DNA from: Microbacter sp. GSS18
Lineage (GTDB): Bacteria; Actinomycetota; Actinomycetes; Actinomycetales; Microbacteriaceae
Length of the DNA stretch: 64,000 bases
NCBI GenBank assembly: GCA_029319145.1
Contig: CP119753.1
Location: 3,720,001-3,784,000 of the forward strand
Reading direction: 5' to 3'
Shown: one piece after another, positions 32,501-41,826 of the stretch
How the letters are laid out: each line of letters begins with the position of its first letter
Numbering within the stretch: the stretch's first letter is position 1
The notes under the pieces: generated by a model
Databases searched by the model: none
Told to the model about the DNA's origin: nothing
Seen by the model: only the letters and a program-made list of their open reading frames with translations
Position numbers and translations under genes: made by a program

Positions 32501-33655
32501 ATGCGGATGCTGCACACCTCGGACTGGCACATCGGGCGGTCGTTCCACGGCCACTCCACCCTCGATGCGCTCAGCGGCGTGCTCGACGAGCTCGTCGCCC
32601 GCGTGCGCGACGAGGACGTGGACGTCGTCATCGTCGCGGGTGACGTGTTCGACTCCGCCGCGCCCTCGGCCGCCTGCTACCCGGTCCTCACGAGCGCGCT
32701 GCGCGGAATGGCTGATGCCGGTGCCCGCGTGATCGTCACGAGCGGCAACCACGACTCCGCCGCCCGGCTCGGGTTCCAGGCCGAGCTGCTGCGCGAGGGG
32801 ATCCACATCGTCACCGACCCCCGCACCGTCGGCACCCCGATCACGATCGACGACGCCGACGGTCCGGTCCACGTCTACGCCCTGCCGTATCTGGAGCCGG
32901 CGCTCGTGCGCCACGTGTGGCCCGACGTGCCGCTGCGCACGCAGCACCAGGTGATCGAGCACGCGATGGGCCTGGTGCGCGCCGACATGGCCGAGCGCGG
33001 CGGACGATCGGTGGTCGTGTCGCACTGCTTCGCCGCGGGGGTGGAGGCGACGCCGGGCGTCGAGCGCGAGATCCGCCAGGGCACCCTCGACGTCGTTCCG
33101 CTGTCGGCGTTCGACGGTCCCGACTACGTCGCCCTCGGGCACATCCACGGTCGGCAGAAGCTGTCCGACCGCGTGCGGTACGCGGGCGCCCCGCTCTACT
33201 ACAGCTTCGGCGAGGCCGACAAGCCGCGCGGCGCCTGGATCGTCGATCTCGACGCGCAGGGGCTCGCGGGCGTCGCGTGGCTCGACCTGCCGGTGCCGCG
33301 CGCGCTCACGACGATCCGCGGGACGCTCGACGAGCTGCTGAACGACCCTCGTCACGCCGCCGCCGAGGACGAGTGGGTGTGCGCGCAGTACACCGATCCG
33401 ACACCGCAGCCCGATCCGATGCGCCGCCTGCTGACACGCTTCTCCCATTGCGCGACGGTGATGCATCAGCCGGAGGGCGCGCGCGAGGACGACGGGCTCA
33501 GCTACGCCAGGCGCGTGCGGGCCGCGCGTTCGGACGCCGAACTCATCGACTCCTTCCTCGTGCACGTGCGCGACGGCGAAGGGGCGACGGCGCGCGAGGC
33601 CGAGATCATCGGCGACGTGATCGGCGAGCGGGTCGTGGCGGAGGCGACGGCATGA
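32501..33655 (+). CDS. sbcD: SbcCD nuclease subunit D
   Basis: 384 residues. Mre11-type phosphoesterase motifs: LHTSDWHIGRSF, VIVAGDVFDSA, TSGNHDSAARL, VVSHCFAAG and YVALGHIHGRQ, which bind two Mn ions. With SbcC it forms an ATP-driven nuclease that opens hairpins and protein-blocked DNA ends. Start ATG 32501: TACCGT (32489-32494) is 6 nt before it; the open frame upstream is not coding. Its TGA overlaps the SbcC ATG by 4 nt, so the subunits are coupled in translation. Confidence 0.95.
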   Translation: MRMLHTSDWHIGRSFHGHSTLDALSGVLDELVARVRDEDVDVVIVAGDVFDSAAPSAACYPVLTSALRGMADAGARVIVTSGNHDSAARLGFQAELLREGIHIVTDPRTVGTPITIDDADGPVHVYALPYLEPALVRHVWPDVPLRTQHQVIEHAMGLVRADMAERGGRSVVVSHCFAAGVEATPGVEREIRQGTLDVVPLSAFDGPDYVALGHIHGRQKLSDRVRYAGAPLYYSFGEADKPRGAWIVDLDAQGLAGVAWLDLPVPRALTTIRGTLDELLNDPRHAAAEDEWVCAQYTDPTPQPDPMRRLLTRFSHCATVMHQPEGAREDDGLSYARRVRAARSDAELIDSFLVHVRDGEGATAREAEIIGDVIGERVVAEATA

Positions 33656-36600
33656 GGCTGCATCGGCTCTCCCTCGAGGGTTTCGGTCCGTTCCGGTCGC
33701 GGCAGGAGGTCGACTTCGACGCCTTCGCCGACGACGGCATCTTCCTGATCGCCGGTCGCACCGGCGCGGGCAAGTCCAGCGTGCTCGACGGTGCGTGCTT
33801 CGCGCTGTACGGCGGCGTGCCGCGCTACGACGGAGCCGAGAAGCGCCTGCGCAGCGACCACTGCACTCCCGATGACCCGACGGTCGTGTCGGTCGAGTTC
33901 ACCACCGGCGGCCGGCGCTGGCGCGTGACCCGCTCGCCCGAGTACGAACGGGCGAAGCGGCGCGGAGCCGGCACCACGACGGTCGCCGCCGAGGCGCAGC
34001 TCGACGAGCGGGTCGACGGCGTGTGGATCGGCCGCGCCAGCGGGGCCCGCGCGGTCGCGCTCGAACTCGACGACGTGCTCGGACTCAACCAGCAGCAGTT
34101 CCTGCAGGTGATCCTGCTGGCCCAGAACCGCTTCGCGCAGTTCCTGCTCGCCCGCAGCGACGAGCGTCAGAAGTTGCTGCGCCGCCTCTTCGGCACCCGC
34201 ACGTACGAGGACTACCAGAGCGCGCTCGACGACCGTCGCCGTGAGGCCGAGCGCGCGCTCGCCTCCGCCGGCGAGGGGGTCGCGCTGCTGCTCGACGAAG
34301 TCGAGCGCACGCTCGCCGCCGACGACCTCACCGTTGCCGATCCCGAGTCGCCCGTGCACGACACCGCCGGGCGCCTCGCCGCGGCGAGGGTCGGAGCCCA
34401 GCGAGCGGCGTACCGGGCCGAGACGCTCGTGCGCGAGCGGGATGCCGCCGACGTCGCCCATCGCCGCGCCGACGAGGCGCACCAGCGCGCGAAGGATCTG
34501 CGTGATCGCCAGCTGCGGCGGCTGCGGTCGCGCGAGGCGCTCGCCGAGCTCGAGGGCCGCGCCGAGGCGATCGAAGCGGACCGCGTCGTGCTCGCCCGGG
34601 CAGCCGCCGCCGAGGTGCTGCGCGCTTCCGTCGAGGGCGCCGAGGCTGCCGACGCCGTCGCGGGTGCGGCGGTGGAACGGGCCGACGCAGCGCTCGCGGA
34701 GTACGCGCGGCTCGATGGCGAACCGGCGGCCGATCCGGACGACATCGCGCTCCTGCGCGCCCGCGTCGACGCGCTCACCGGCGACATCGCGGTCTGGACG
34801 ACCACGCTCGAGCGTGAGCGCGAGCTCACCGCACTCCGGGCCGAGATCGACCGATTGACCCTCGCGATATCCGAGCGCGAGCAGGCGCTCAGCGCGGTCG
34901 CCGTCGCGATCGCCGGGGTGCCGGCCAAGCGCGAAGAGCTCGACGAGCAGCTCGCGGTGGCCCGCATGGCCGCCGCGGCGCGCGACGGTCTTCGGACGCG
35001 GCGCGACGATCTGATCGCGCGGCGCGATGCGGCACGCCGCGCCGCCGAACTCTCGGACCGGGTGCGCGAAACCGAGGCGGCGTACCTGGAGGCGTCCACG
35101 CGGCACGACCACGCGCGGTCCGCCGTGACGGCGCTCCTGAGGCGCCGCCTCGACGGGTTCGCCGGCGAGCTGGCCCAGAGCCTCGTCGAGGGCGAGCCGT
35201 GCCCCGTGTGCGGCGCCGCCGAGCACCCGGCCCCCGCCACGCCGTCGGACGACGCGGTCGGCGACGCCGAGGTCGCCACGGCCGAAGCGGAGCGGGATGT
35301 CGCGGCCGCGGCCGAGACCGCCGCCGGTGACACGGCGCGCACCGCCCGCGAGGCCCATGCCGCCGCGCGGGCCCGGGCCGGCGATGCGACGGAGACCGAG
35401 GTGGCCGAGCTGCTCGCCGACGCCGCAGACGGTCTCAAGCGGGCCGAGGCGGCTGCCGAGGCCGTCGATCGGCTGCTCGCCGAGCGTGCCGAGCTCGCCG
35501 AGCTCGAGAGCTCGGCGCGCGCCGAGCACGACGCCGTGGCGGCGGACCTCCAGCGCCTTCGCGAATCGCTGGCTGCGAGCGTCGCGAGGGCTGAGCGCGA
35601 CGCTCGGGCCGTCGACGAGGCCCGGGGGTCGTTCGCGACCGTCGCCGAGCGGATCGCCGACGCCGAGCGTCGCCGCGTGGCTGCGCACACCCTCGCCGAG
35701 GCGGTCGATGCCCGGGCCGCCGCCGCAGCGGCGGCGGAAGCCGCCCGCCGCGATCGCGACGACCGCATCGCCGCCACAGACTTCACCGACGCCCAGGCGG
35801 CGACCGCGGCGCTGCGCGACGACCAGACGCGCGCGGCGCTCGACAAGGGGATCCGCGACCACGAGGCGGCGCTGCGCGGCGAACGGGAGCGGCTGCGCGA
35901 GCTCGAACTCGAGCTGGCGGGCGAGCCCGACGGCCCGATCGAGCTCGAGGCGACCCACGAGGCGCTGGCCCGGGCCCGCGATGCGTGGAGTCGAGCCGTC
36001 GACGCCGCAGCCCAGGCCGCCCAGGTCGCGGCGGCCGTCGCCGACCTGAGCGCGCGGGCCGAGCGTGCACACGAGAAGGTCGGTGCGCTGGCCGAGGACG
36101 CCGAGATCATCGCGCGCCTGGCGAACACGGTGTCGGGCCGTGCCCCCAACACCCACCGCATGACGCTCGAGTCCTTCGTCCTCGCCGCCGAGCTCGAAGA
36201 GATCGTCGCGGCGGCGAACGTGCGCCTGTCCGACATGTCGGCCGGTCGCTACAGCCTGCAGCACACCGATGCGCTCGCCGCGCGCGGCGCCGCGTCCGGC
36301 CTCGGTCTGCAGATCATGGACGCCCACACGGGGCACGCGCGCCCCGCCCAGTCGCTGTCGGGCGGCGAGACGTTCCTGGCATCCCTCGCGCTCGCGCTCG
36401 GGCTCGCCGAGGTCGTCACCGCCCGCGCCGGCGGTGTCCGCCTCGACACCCTGTTCATCGACGAGGGCTTCGGCTCACTCGACGAAGACACTCTCGACCT
36501 CGCGATGCGCACGCTCGACGAGCTGCGCGCGGGCGGCCGCACCGTCGGCCTCATCAGCCACGTCGCCGCGATGAAGGAGCAGCTCCCCGCGCACCTGCTG

Positions 36601-36660
36601 GTCGAGGCCACGCCCGAGGGCCCGAGCGAGATCCGCCAGGACGAGCCCGCGTACGCCTGA
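33652..36660 (+). CDS. sbcC: SbcCD nuclease subunit C (Rad50-like ATPase)
   Basis: 1002 residues. An SMC-type ATPase head at both ends: Walker A AGRTGAGKSSV near residue 35 and signature LSGGETFLASLALALG near 902 with FIDEGFGSLD as Walker B. The rest is a long coiled coil, with a CPVCGAAEHP zinc hook near 518 that joins two molecules. It moves or opens DNA for SbcD to cut. The Ala/Arg/Glu-rich coils are why long antisense frames appear here; they are not genes. Confidence 0.95.
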   Translation: MRLHRLSLEGFGPFRSRQEVDFDAFADDGIFLIAGRTGAGKSSVLDGACFALYGGVPRYDGAEKRLRSDHCTPDDPTVVSVEFTTGGRRWRVTRSPEYERAKRRGAGTTTVAAEAQLDERVDGVWIGRASGARAVALELDDVLGLNQQQFLQVILLAQNRFAQFLLARSDERQKLLRRLFGTRTYEDYQSALDDRRREAERALASAGEGVALLLDEVERTLAADDLTVADPESPVHDTAGRLAAARVGAQRAAYRAETLVRERDAADVAHRRADEAHQRAKDLRDRQLRRLRSREALAELEGRAEAIEADRVVLARAAAAEVLRASVEGAEAADAVAGAAVERADAALAEYARLDGEPAADPDDIALLRARVDALTGDIAVWTTTLERERELTALRAEIDRLTLAISEREQALSAVAVAIAGVPAKREELDEQLAVARMAAAARDGLRTRRDDLIARRDAARRAAELSDRVRETEAAYLEASTRHDHARSAVTALLRRRLDGFAGELAQSLVEGEPCPVCGAAEHPAPATPSDDAVGDAEVATAEAERDVAAAAETAAGDTARTAREAHAAARARAGDATETEVAELLADAADGLKRAEAAAEAVDRLLAERAELAELESSARAEHDAVAADLQRLRESLAASVARAERDARAVDEARGSFATVAERIADAERRRVAAHTLAEAVDARAAAAAAAEAARRDRDDRIAATDFTDAQAATAALRDDQTRAALDKGIRDHEAALRGERERLRELELELAGEPDGPIELEATHEALARARDAWSRAVDAAAQAAQVAAAVADLSARAERAHEKVGALAEDAEIIARLANTVSGRAPNTHRMTLESFVLAAELEEIVAAANVRLSDMSAGRYSLQHTDALAARGAASGLGLQIMDAHTGHARPAQSLSGGETFLASLALALGLAEVVTARAGGVRLDTLFIDEGFGSLDEDTLDLAMRTLDELRAGGRTVGLISHVAAMKEQLPAHLLVEATPEGPSEIRQDEPAYA

Positions 36661-36745
36661 GCCGCCAGGACGAGCCCGCGTGCCTCTGATCCGCTGGCCC
36701 CGGGCGGGTGACGTGTGGTCCGGCTCGGCCGCGTACGCTGGAGGA

Positions 36746-36925
36746 ATGACCAAGAGCACTGTGTGGACCATTCTCGCCGTCGCCCTGGCGATCGTGATCG
36801 CCTGGATCCTGGTGAACGTGCTCTTCTCGGTGCTCTGGTTCGTCGTGCGACTGGTCGTCGTCGCCGCGGTCGCCGTCGCGGTCTACTTCCTGCTGCGGCG
36901 GGCCTTCAGCGGGTCGGAGAGCTGA
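36746..36925 (+). CDS. Small single- or double-span membrane protein
   Basis: 59 residues: MTKSTVWTILAVALAIVIAW then a second hydrophobic stretch to residue ~50 and a basic tail. Function not recognised; small hydrophobic proteins with this pattern are common in Microbacterium. Start ATG 36746: TACGCT (36734-36739) is 6 nt upstream. Convergent with the nucleosidase gene 13 bp away. Confidence 0.65.
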   Translation: MTKSTVWTILAVALAIVIAWILVNVLFSVLWFVVRLVVVAAVAVAVYFLLRRAFSGSES

Positions 36926-36938
36926 GCGCTTCGGCCGC

Positions 36939-37496
36939 TCACACGCCGTAGTCTGCGCGAACGCGCTCGCGCAGCTGCGCCGAGCACAGCTCGACCATGT
37001 CGTGCCACGTCGCGTGGGCGTCGTCCTGCGCGCGATCCGACACGCTCTTGAGCACGCGGATCGGGATGCCGAACTCCTGCGCGACCCAGATGTAGGCGTA
37101 CGTCTCCATGTCGACCATGCCCGCACCCAGCGGCAGGATCACCGAGACGGCCTCGGCGTCGTCCACGAAGTGATCGCCGGTCGCGATCGTGACCTCGCCG
37201 GCCTCGAGTTCGACCCGCGCCGGCAGCGACACGTGCTGGCCGACGATGCCGTCGATGTCCGTGACGTCGTGCTGGATCGCGGCGGCGATCTCGTAGACCT
37301 CGTGCTCGAGGCGTCGGTCGATCGCGCCGGCGGTGCCGACCACGAGCACCTCCTCGTACGAGCCGGCCTCGAGGGCGCGTGTGAGACCGTAGGTGGCCTG
37401 CAGCTTGCCCGGACCGGTCACCAGCCGATCGAATCCCGGCAGGTCTGCGGGGAAGGCGGAGAGTTCGGATTCGAGGGCGGCGACGAGGAGCTTCAC
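36939..37496 (-). CDS. Nucleosidase, MTA/SAH-type
   Basis: 185 residues. Carries LVVGTAGAIDRRL and GAGMVDMETYAYIWVAQEFGI, the active-site Glu region of 5'-methylthioadenosine/S-adenosylhomocysteine nucleosidases, but is shorter than the usual 230 residues. It probably cuts a purine nucleoside such as MTA or a futalosine-like compound. Start is GTG 37496, with CAGAAT 6 nt before it. Confidence 0.7.
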   Translation of the reverse strand: MKLLVAALESELSAFPADLPGFDRLVTGPGKLQATYGLTRALEAGSYEEVLVVGTAGAIDRRLEHEVYEIAAAIQHDVTDIDGIVGQHVSLPARVELEAGEVTIATGDHFVDDAEAVSVILPLGAGMVDMETYAYIWVAQEFGIPIRVLKSVSDRAQDDAHATWHDMVELCSAQLRERVRADYGV

Positions 37497-37524
37497 CGTC
37501 CCATTCTGCCGGTGGTCGCCTGAG

Positions 37525-39009
37525 TCACCGCTGGAGGCGCGACGGCCCCACGATCACGCGCCGACGGTCGCGGACCCACCGTGCGCCGTCGTCGCGGTGC
37601 TCGGCACGCGTTGCGAAGCGGTACCGATACGCGATCGCGCGCACGTAGCGCGGCGCCGTTCCGTCGAACGGGTCGTGGGCGAGCAGCCGCAGGGTCGCGG
37701 CATCCGCTTCGAGCAGCTTGCCGAGCAGCGGCATGAACCACTCGTCGAGCGGCTGCCCGAGCGGCAGGAACCACATCAGCCAATCCAGACGCAGATGGTA
37801 CGGCGCGTACTGCCGCGGGATGCGCCGCAGATCGCCGGGCTTGCCCTTGAATCCGTACTCGTGCCACGTCGCCAGCTCGGGGTTCGCGTCTCTCGTTCCC
37901 TCGACGACGATCTCGATGCGCTCTTTCGTGACGGTGCCGAACGCCCCGTAGGCGTTGGCGAGCTGCCAGCGGTTGAAGCCGGCGTTCATGAGCTGCCGGT
38001 GCGCGAAGAGGTTGCGCAGCGGCGCCCAGCTGAGCACCACGTACAGCAGCGCGACGGCCGACGTGACGACGAGCCACCACAGCGGCAGCCCGTCGAGGAT
38101 CCACGGAGGGTCGTCGACGGCAGCCTCACTCGCCGCCCCGATGCCCGGGATGCCGATCGCCGAGAAGGCCAGCACGATGGTCGCCCAGTTCAGCCACGCG
38201 AAGTTGCCGGTCAGCACCAGCCACAGCTGGGTGGCGGCGATCACCGCCGCCGCCGCGGCGCCGACGAGCGCGGGCCACGGCCCGGGGATCCACTGGCCCA
38301 GCAGCGGCGCGAACAGGAACCACGGCACGACGAGCTGCGCGACATGGTTTCCCACGACCTCGCCGCGATGGAACCACGCGGGCAGCAGGTGCGCCTGACG
38401 GCTCAGCGGCCCCGGCATGGGCTGGGTCTCGTGGTGGTACATGAGGGCCGTCAGGTCGCGCCACTCGCGCCCGCCGCGGATCTTGATCATGCCGGCGCCG
38501 AACTCCAGCCGGAACAGCAGCCACCAGAACAGCACGATCACGGCTGTCGCGGGCGGCTGCGCGTTCGACCCGAGGAACGCGGCGAGGAACCCGACTTCGA
38601 GCAGCAGCATCTCCCAGCCGAAGCCGTAGAAGGTCTGCCCGATCGACGAGATCGACATGTACGCCAGCCACAGCGCGAGGAAGCACAGCATCGGCACCCA
38701 CGCGGGACCGAGCTGCGGCAGCCCGATGACGAGCGCTCCCGCCACCACGATGCCGCCGATGCACAGCGCGCGCAGGCGGGCGTCGCTGTAGCGCACCCAG
38801 CGGAAGATCGTGGGACGAAGCATCCGTCCCGCGCGCTTCGTGCGCTTCGCCCAGGCCAGCAGCTCGGGCGCCGGCAGCAGGCCCCGCTCGCCGAGCAGCG
38901 CCGGGAACTGATTCAGCGTCGAGACGAAGGCGACGACGAACAGCGCCGCGATGCCCCGCTGCAGCACCTGCCGCGCGAACTCGAAGTCGACCGCCGCGAA
39001 GCCGTCCAT
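37525..39009 (-). CDS. Lipase maturation factor family membrane protein
   Basis: 494 residues. About eight to ten membrane segments, with FWWLLFRLEFGAGMIKIRG, EWRDLTALMYHHETQPMP and a C-terminal soluble part FGTVTKERIEIVVEGTRD typical of LMF1/2-like proteins. In vertebrates LMF1 helps fold lipases in the ER; the bacterial role is unknown. It follows the oxidoreductase (minus strand) by 4 nt, suggesting an operon. Confidence 0.8.
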   Translation of the reverse strand: MDGFAAVDFEFARQVLQRGIAALFVVAFVSTLNQFPALLGERGLLPAPELLAWAKRTKRAGRMLRPTIFRWVRYSDARLRALCIGGIVVAGALVIGLPQLGPAWVPMLCFLALWLAYMSISSIGQTFYGFGWEMLLLEVGFLAAFLGSNAQPPATAVIVLFWWLLFRLEFGAGMIKIRGGREWRDLTALMYHHETQPMPGPLSRQAHLLPAWFHRGEVVGNHVAQLVVPWFLFAPLLGQWIPGPWPALVGAAAAAVIAATQLWLVLTGNFAWLNWATIVLAFSAIGIPGIGAASEAAVDDPPWILDGLPLWWLVVTSAVALLYVVLSWAPLRNLFAHRQLMNAGFNRWQLANAYGAFGTVTKERIEIVVEGTRDANPELATWHEYGFKGKPGDLRRIPRQYAPYHLRLDWLMWFLPLGQPLDEWFMPLLGKLLEADAATLRLLAHDPFDGTAPRYVRAIAYRYRFATRAEHRDDGARWVRDRRRVIVGPSRLQR

Positions 39010-39013
39010 GTCA

Positions 39014-40477
39014 TCACTCCGGGAAGATGTCCTCCATGTCCACCGGCACCCCGGCGAGGTCGCCGAGTGCGAGCCGGGCGGCGTGCCAACCGGGCATGCC
39101 GGTCACCCCCGGTCCCGGGGGCGTCGAGGCCGAGGCCAGGTAGACGCCGTGGGCGGGCGTCCGCCACGGCGCCGTCGAGACGACGGGACGTCGCACCGCC
39201 TGCGGCAGCGTGAACGCGCCGCCGAGGATGTCGCCGCCGATGTCCGCGGGGTTGTAGACAGAACGCTGCTCGGCGGTCATCGCCGACGATGCCAGGATGC
39301 GGTCGCGGAAGCCCGGCGCGAACCGCTCGATCTGGCGCGTGACCAGCTCGGTCGGGTCCAGGCGCGACCCCGGGGGCACATGGATGTACGCCCACAGCGT
39401 CTGCGCGCCCTCCGGTGCGCGGGTGTCGTCGAAGATGCTCGGCTGCACGGCGAGGACGTACGGATGCACGCTCACGCGTCCGGCCGCCACGGAGTTCTCG
39501 CTCACCGCGACCTCGTCCGCCGTGCCCGCGACGTGCACGGTGGGCGACCGGGTCACGTCGGGGTTCGCCCACGGCACAGGGCCGTCGAGGGCGAAGTCGA
39601 CCTTGGCGGCGGCGGCGCCGTACCGGTACGCGGACACGGCGCGCCGATAGCGCGCAGGCAGATCCGGCAGGGTCAGCAGCAGGCGCGGCGACGTGTCGAG
39701 CATCAGCAGGTCGCCGGCCTCGGGGTCTCCCCAGTCCAGACCCTCGAGCCGATCGATGCGTCGATCGGTCTCGATCTCGCCGCCGTGGGCGACGAGGTCG
39801 TCGATGAGCGCATCCGCGATCGTCCGGGCACCGCCGCGCGGGTAGGCCCATCCCTCGGCGGTGTGGCCGTGCGCCGCCAGGAACAGCCCCGATGCCGCCG
39901 ACGCCGGCGACGGCAGGGCCGTGTTCGCGTGGGCGAAGACGCCCGCCAGCAGCGCCGCCGCCTCGTCGGTCGCGAACGTGCCGCGGCCGAGGAACGAACC
40001 CATCTGCAGCATCCGCGCGGCGAACCGCGCCATGACGACCGGATGCCGCGGCACGCGCAGCAGCTGGTTGCCCGTCAGCTCGACGACGGCGTCGATGTGC
40101 TCGGCGAGCGGCTGGACGACGGCCCGCCATGCGCGGGCGTCCCGGCCGAGCCCCTCGGCGGTGCGGTCGAGGTCGCGCCACGCGATCGCGGCGCGTCCGC
40201 CGTCGAGCGGCTGCGCGTACGAGATGTCGGGCACGATCCAGTCGACGCGGTCGCGGATGCCGAACGCGCGCAGGAACGGCGAGCTGAGCGCTGCGGGGTG
40301 CACCGCCGAGCACACATCGTGCTGGAAGCCGGGGAGGGTCAGCTCGGCGGTCCGCACCCCGCCCCCGGGGGTGGCGTCCGCTTCGAGCACCTGCACGTCG
40401 TAGCCCGCGCGCGCGAGGGTGACGGCGGCGGTCAGTCCGTTGGGGCCGCTGCCGATGACGGTCGCACGCCGGGCCAT
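39014..40477 (-). CDS. FAD-dependent phytoene-desaturase-like oxidoreductase
   Basis: 487 residues. Starts MARRATVIGSGPNGLTAAVT, the FAD-binding GxGxxG, followed by VLEADATPGGGVRTAEL. The C-terminal GVYLASASTPPGPGVTGMPG closes the FAD site. It belongs to the CrtI/pyridine nucleotide-disulfide-like flavin oxidoreductases, but no other carotenoid gene is near, so the substrate is unclear. ATG 40477 with CAGGAT 6 nt upstream. Overlaps no neighbour; the LMF gene follows 4 nt later. Confidence 0.78.
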   Translation of the reverse strand: MARRATVIGSGPNGLTAAVTLARAGYDVQVLEADATPGGGVRTAELTLPGFQHDVCSAVHPAALSSPFLRAFGIRDRVDWIVPDISYAQPLDGGRAAIAWRDLDRTAEGLGRDARAWRAVVQPLAEHIDAVVELTGNQLLRVPRHPVVMARFAARMLQMGSFLGRGTFATDEAAALLAGVFAHANTALPSPASAASGLFLAAHGHTAEGWAYPRGGARTIADALIDDLVAHGGEIETDRRIDRLEGLDWGDPEAGDLLMLDTSPRLLLTLPDLPARYRRAVSAYRYGAAAAKVDFALDGPVPWANPDVTRSPTVHVAGTADEVAVSENSVAAGRVSVHPYVLAVQPSIFDDTRAPEGAQTLWAYIHVPPGSRLDPTELVTRQIERFAPGFRDRILASSAMTAEQRSVYNPADIGGDILGGAFTLPQAVRRPVVSTAPWRTPAHGVYLASASTPPGPGVTGMPGWHAARLALGDLAGVPVDMEDIFPE

Positions 40478-40607
40478 GCATCCATCCTGCCCGCCGCGCC
40501 GCGCCGGCGGAAGGCGCCGCCCGGCACGCCGTGCCGAACGCTTCCCCCTCGACCGCACGTCGGCCAGGATTGGGAGTGCGGAGACCGTCCGCAGGAAGAG
40601 GGCTGAC

Positions 40608-41186
40608 ATGCAATCGGTGCTGCTGGAGACCCCCGACGGAATCGCCGCCCGGCTGGGCTGGGATCCCAAGATGAGCGAGCACGACCGCAAGCGCGTGCTC
40701 GCCCGCGAATTGGTCGCCGCGCACCTGAAGCGCGAGCTCAAGGAGGTCCGCGTCGAGCGCGAGTCGCCGGCGCAGTTCGGCTTCCACACCGAGCTGTTCG
40801 CCGAGGTCGACGGCGAAGAAGTGCCGCTCAAGATCAAGAACGCCAGCTTCCGCGGCGCGACCGTCGTCGCGATCGCCGATCCGGCCGTTCCGCTGGGGAT
40901 CGACCTGCGCGATGCGCATCCCGACGAGGTGCTGCTGCGCGAGATGCGCCGCCATTCGCACCTGTTCGACGAGAGCAACGTCGATACGCTCCTCGCCCAC
41001 TGGACCCGCGTGCAGGCGGTGCGCGAGGCCGACGGCCGTGGGGCGCGCGTCAAGCCCGACCACGTGCGGCTGGACGCGCCGCTGACGAAGGGGTGGATCC
41101 CCGACCGGCGCGTGTACTACCAGCTGGCCGATCTGTCGCGCGACGGCTGGATCATCACCCTCGCGTACGGCGCCGAGCCGCGCTGA
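40608..41186 (+). CDS. Degenerate 4'-phosphopantetheinyl-transferase-like protein
   Basis: 192 residues. The order of blocks matches the PPTase superfamily: a central LKIKNASFRGATVVAIAD where active enzymes have the SHS segment, GIDLRDAHPDE where they have G(V/I)D(V/I)E, and HWTRVQAVREADGRG where they have WxxKEAxxKAxGxG, then VKPDHVRLD. The first metal Asp of GID is kept, but the second acidic residue (Arg), the Lys-Glu pair (Val-Gln) and the SHS histidine (Ala) are changed. It is probably inactive as a transferase and may bind CoA or another partner. No PKS/NRPS gene is near. The likeness is my reading; no search was run. Confidence 0.55.
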   Translation: MQSVLLETPDGIAARLGWDPKMSEHDRKRVLARELVAAHLKRELKEVRVERESPAQFGFHTELFAEVDGEEVPLKIKNASFRGATVVAIADPAVPLGIDLRDAHPDEVLLREMRRHSHLFDESNVDTLLAHWTRVQAVREADGRGARVKPDHVRLDAPLTKGWIPDRRVYYQLADLSRDGWIITLAYGAEPR

Positions 41187-41244
41187 TCCCGAATCGCCGC
41201 GAATCCTTCACGCGGCCGAAACAGGCCCGGTCGTACTCTGGAGC

Positions 41245-41820
41245 ATGGCGCACATCGCATCCGGAGACTGGCTCACACCGGCCGGAACCGTCGTCGCGAT
41301 CGTCGGCGACGGGGCCGCCGACGCACTGACGGCGCTGGACGGCATCCGCGACGTCGAGACGCTTCCGCTCGGCGACGACGATCCGTCGCTCGGCGCTCGC
41401 CGCATCGCCGCCGCGCGCTCGCCGTGGGTCGTGCACGACGCCGACCCGCTCGGCCACGTCGCGTCGGCGTGGGTGGAGCTGTTCCAGGAGCGCTCCACGC
41501 TGGGTGTGCTCGAGATCGAGGTCGACGCCGCGCTGTCGCGCTTCGAGGCGGGCGAGGCCATCATGCCCGACTACTACATCGTCCTCGAGCCGTCGTCGGC
41601 CGAGCACACGTGGCGCCACTGGTGGTGCGGCGCCCTCGGCCACCGCGCACCGCGGCGCGTGCTCCCGGTGGACGCGCCGGCGTCGTCGATGGCGGATGCC
41701 GTGCGGCGCCTGCTGACGTCTCTGCCGTCGTCGCGTCCGTGGCCCGAACCGGCCTCGTGGCTGCCGAGCCTCAAGTTCGACATCCCCGACCGGGTCGGCG
41801 TGCGCGACACCGGACGGTGA
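41245..41820 (+). CDS. Hypothetical protein
   Basis: 191 residues, no family that I recognise. The opening GTVVAIVGDGAADALTALDG and later RIAAARSPWVVHDADPLGHV look like an alpha/beta fold; the middle has WRHWWCGALG. No signal or membrane segment. Start ATG 41245 with TACTCT (41234-41239) 5 nt before, so it is probably expressed. Convergent with NAD synthetase with 6 bp between stops. Confidence 0.6.
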   Translation: MAHIASGDWLTPAGTVVAIVGDGAADALTALDGIRDVETLPLGDDDPSLGARRIAAARSPWVVHDADPLGHVASAWVELFQERSTLGVLEIEVDAALSRFEAGEAIMPDYYIVLEPSSAEHTWRHWWCGALGHRAPRRVLPVDAPASSMADAVRRLLTSLPSSRPWPEPASWLPSLKFDIPDRVGVRDTGR

Positions 41821-41826
41821 GCGGCG

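Noticed and set aside
33502..36336. 944-residue antisense ORF over sbcC
   Set aside because: The sense frame is a complete SbcC with all motifs; the antisense product has no recognisable domain.
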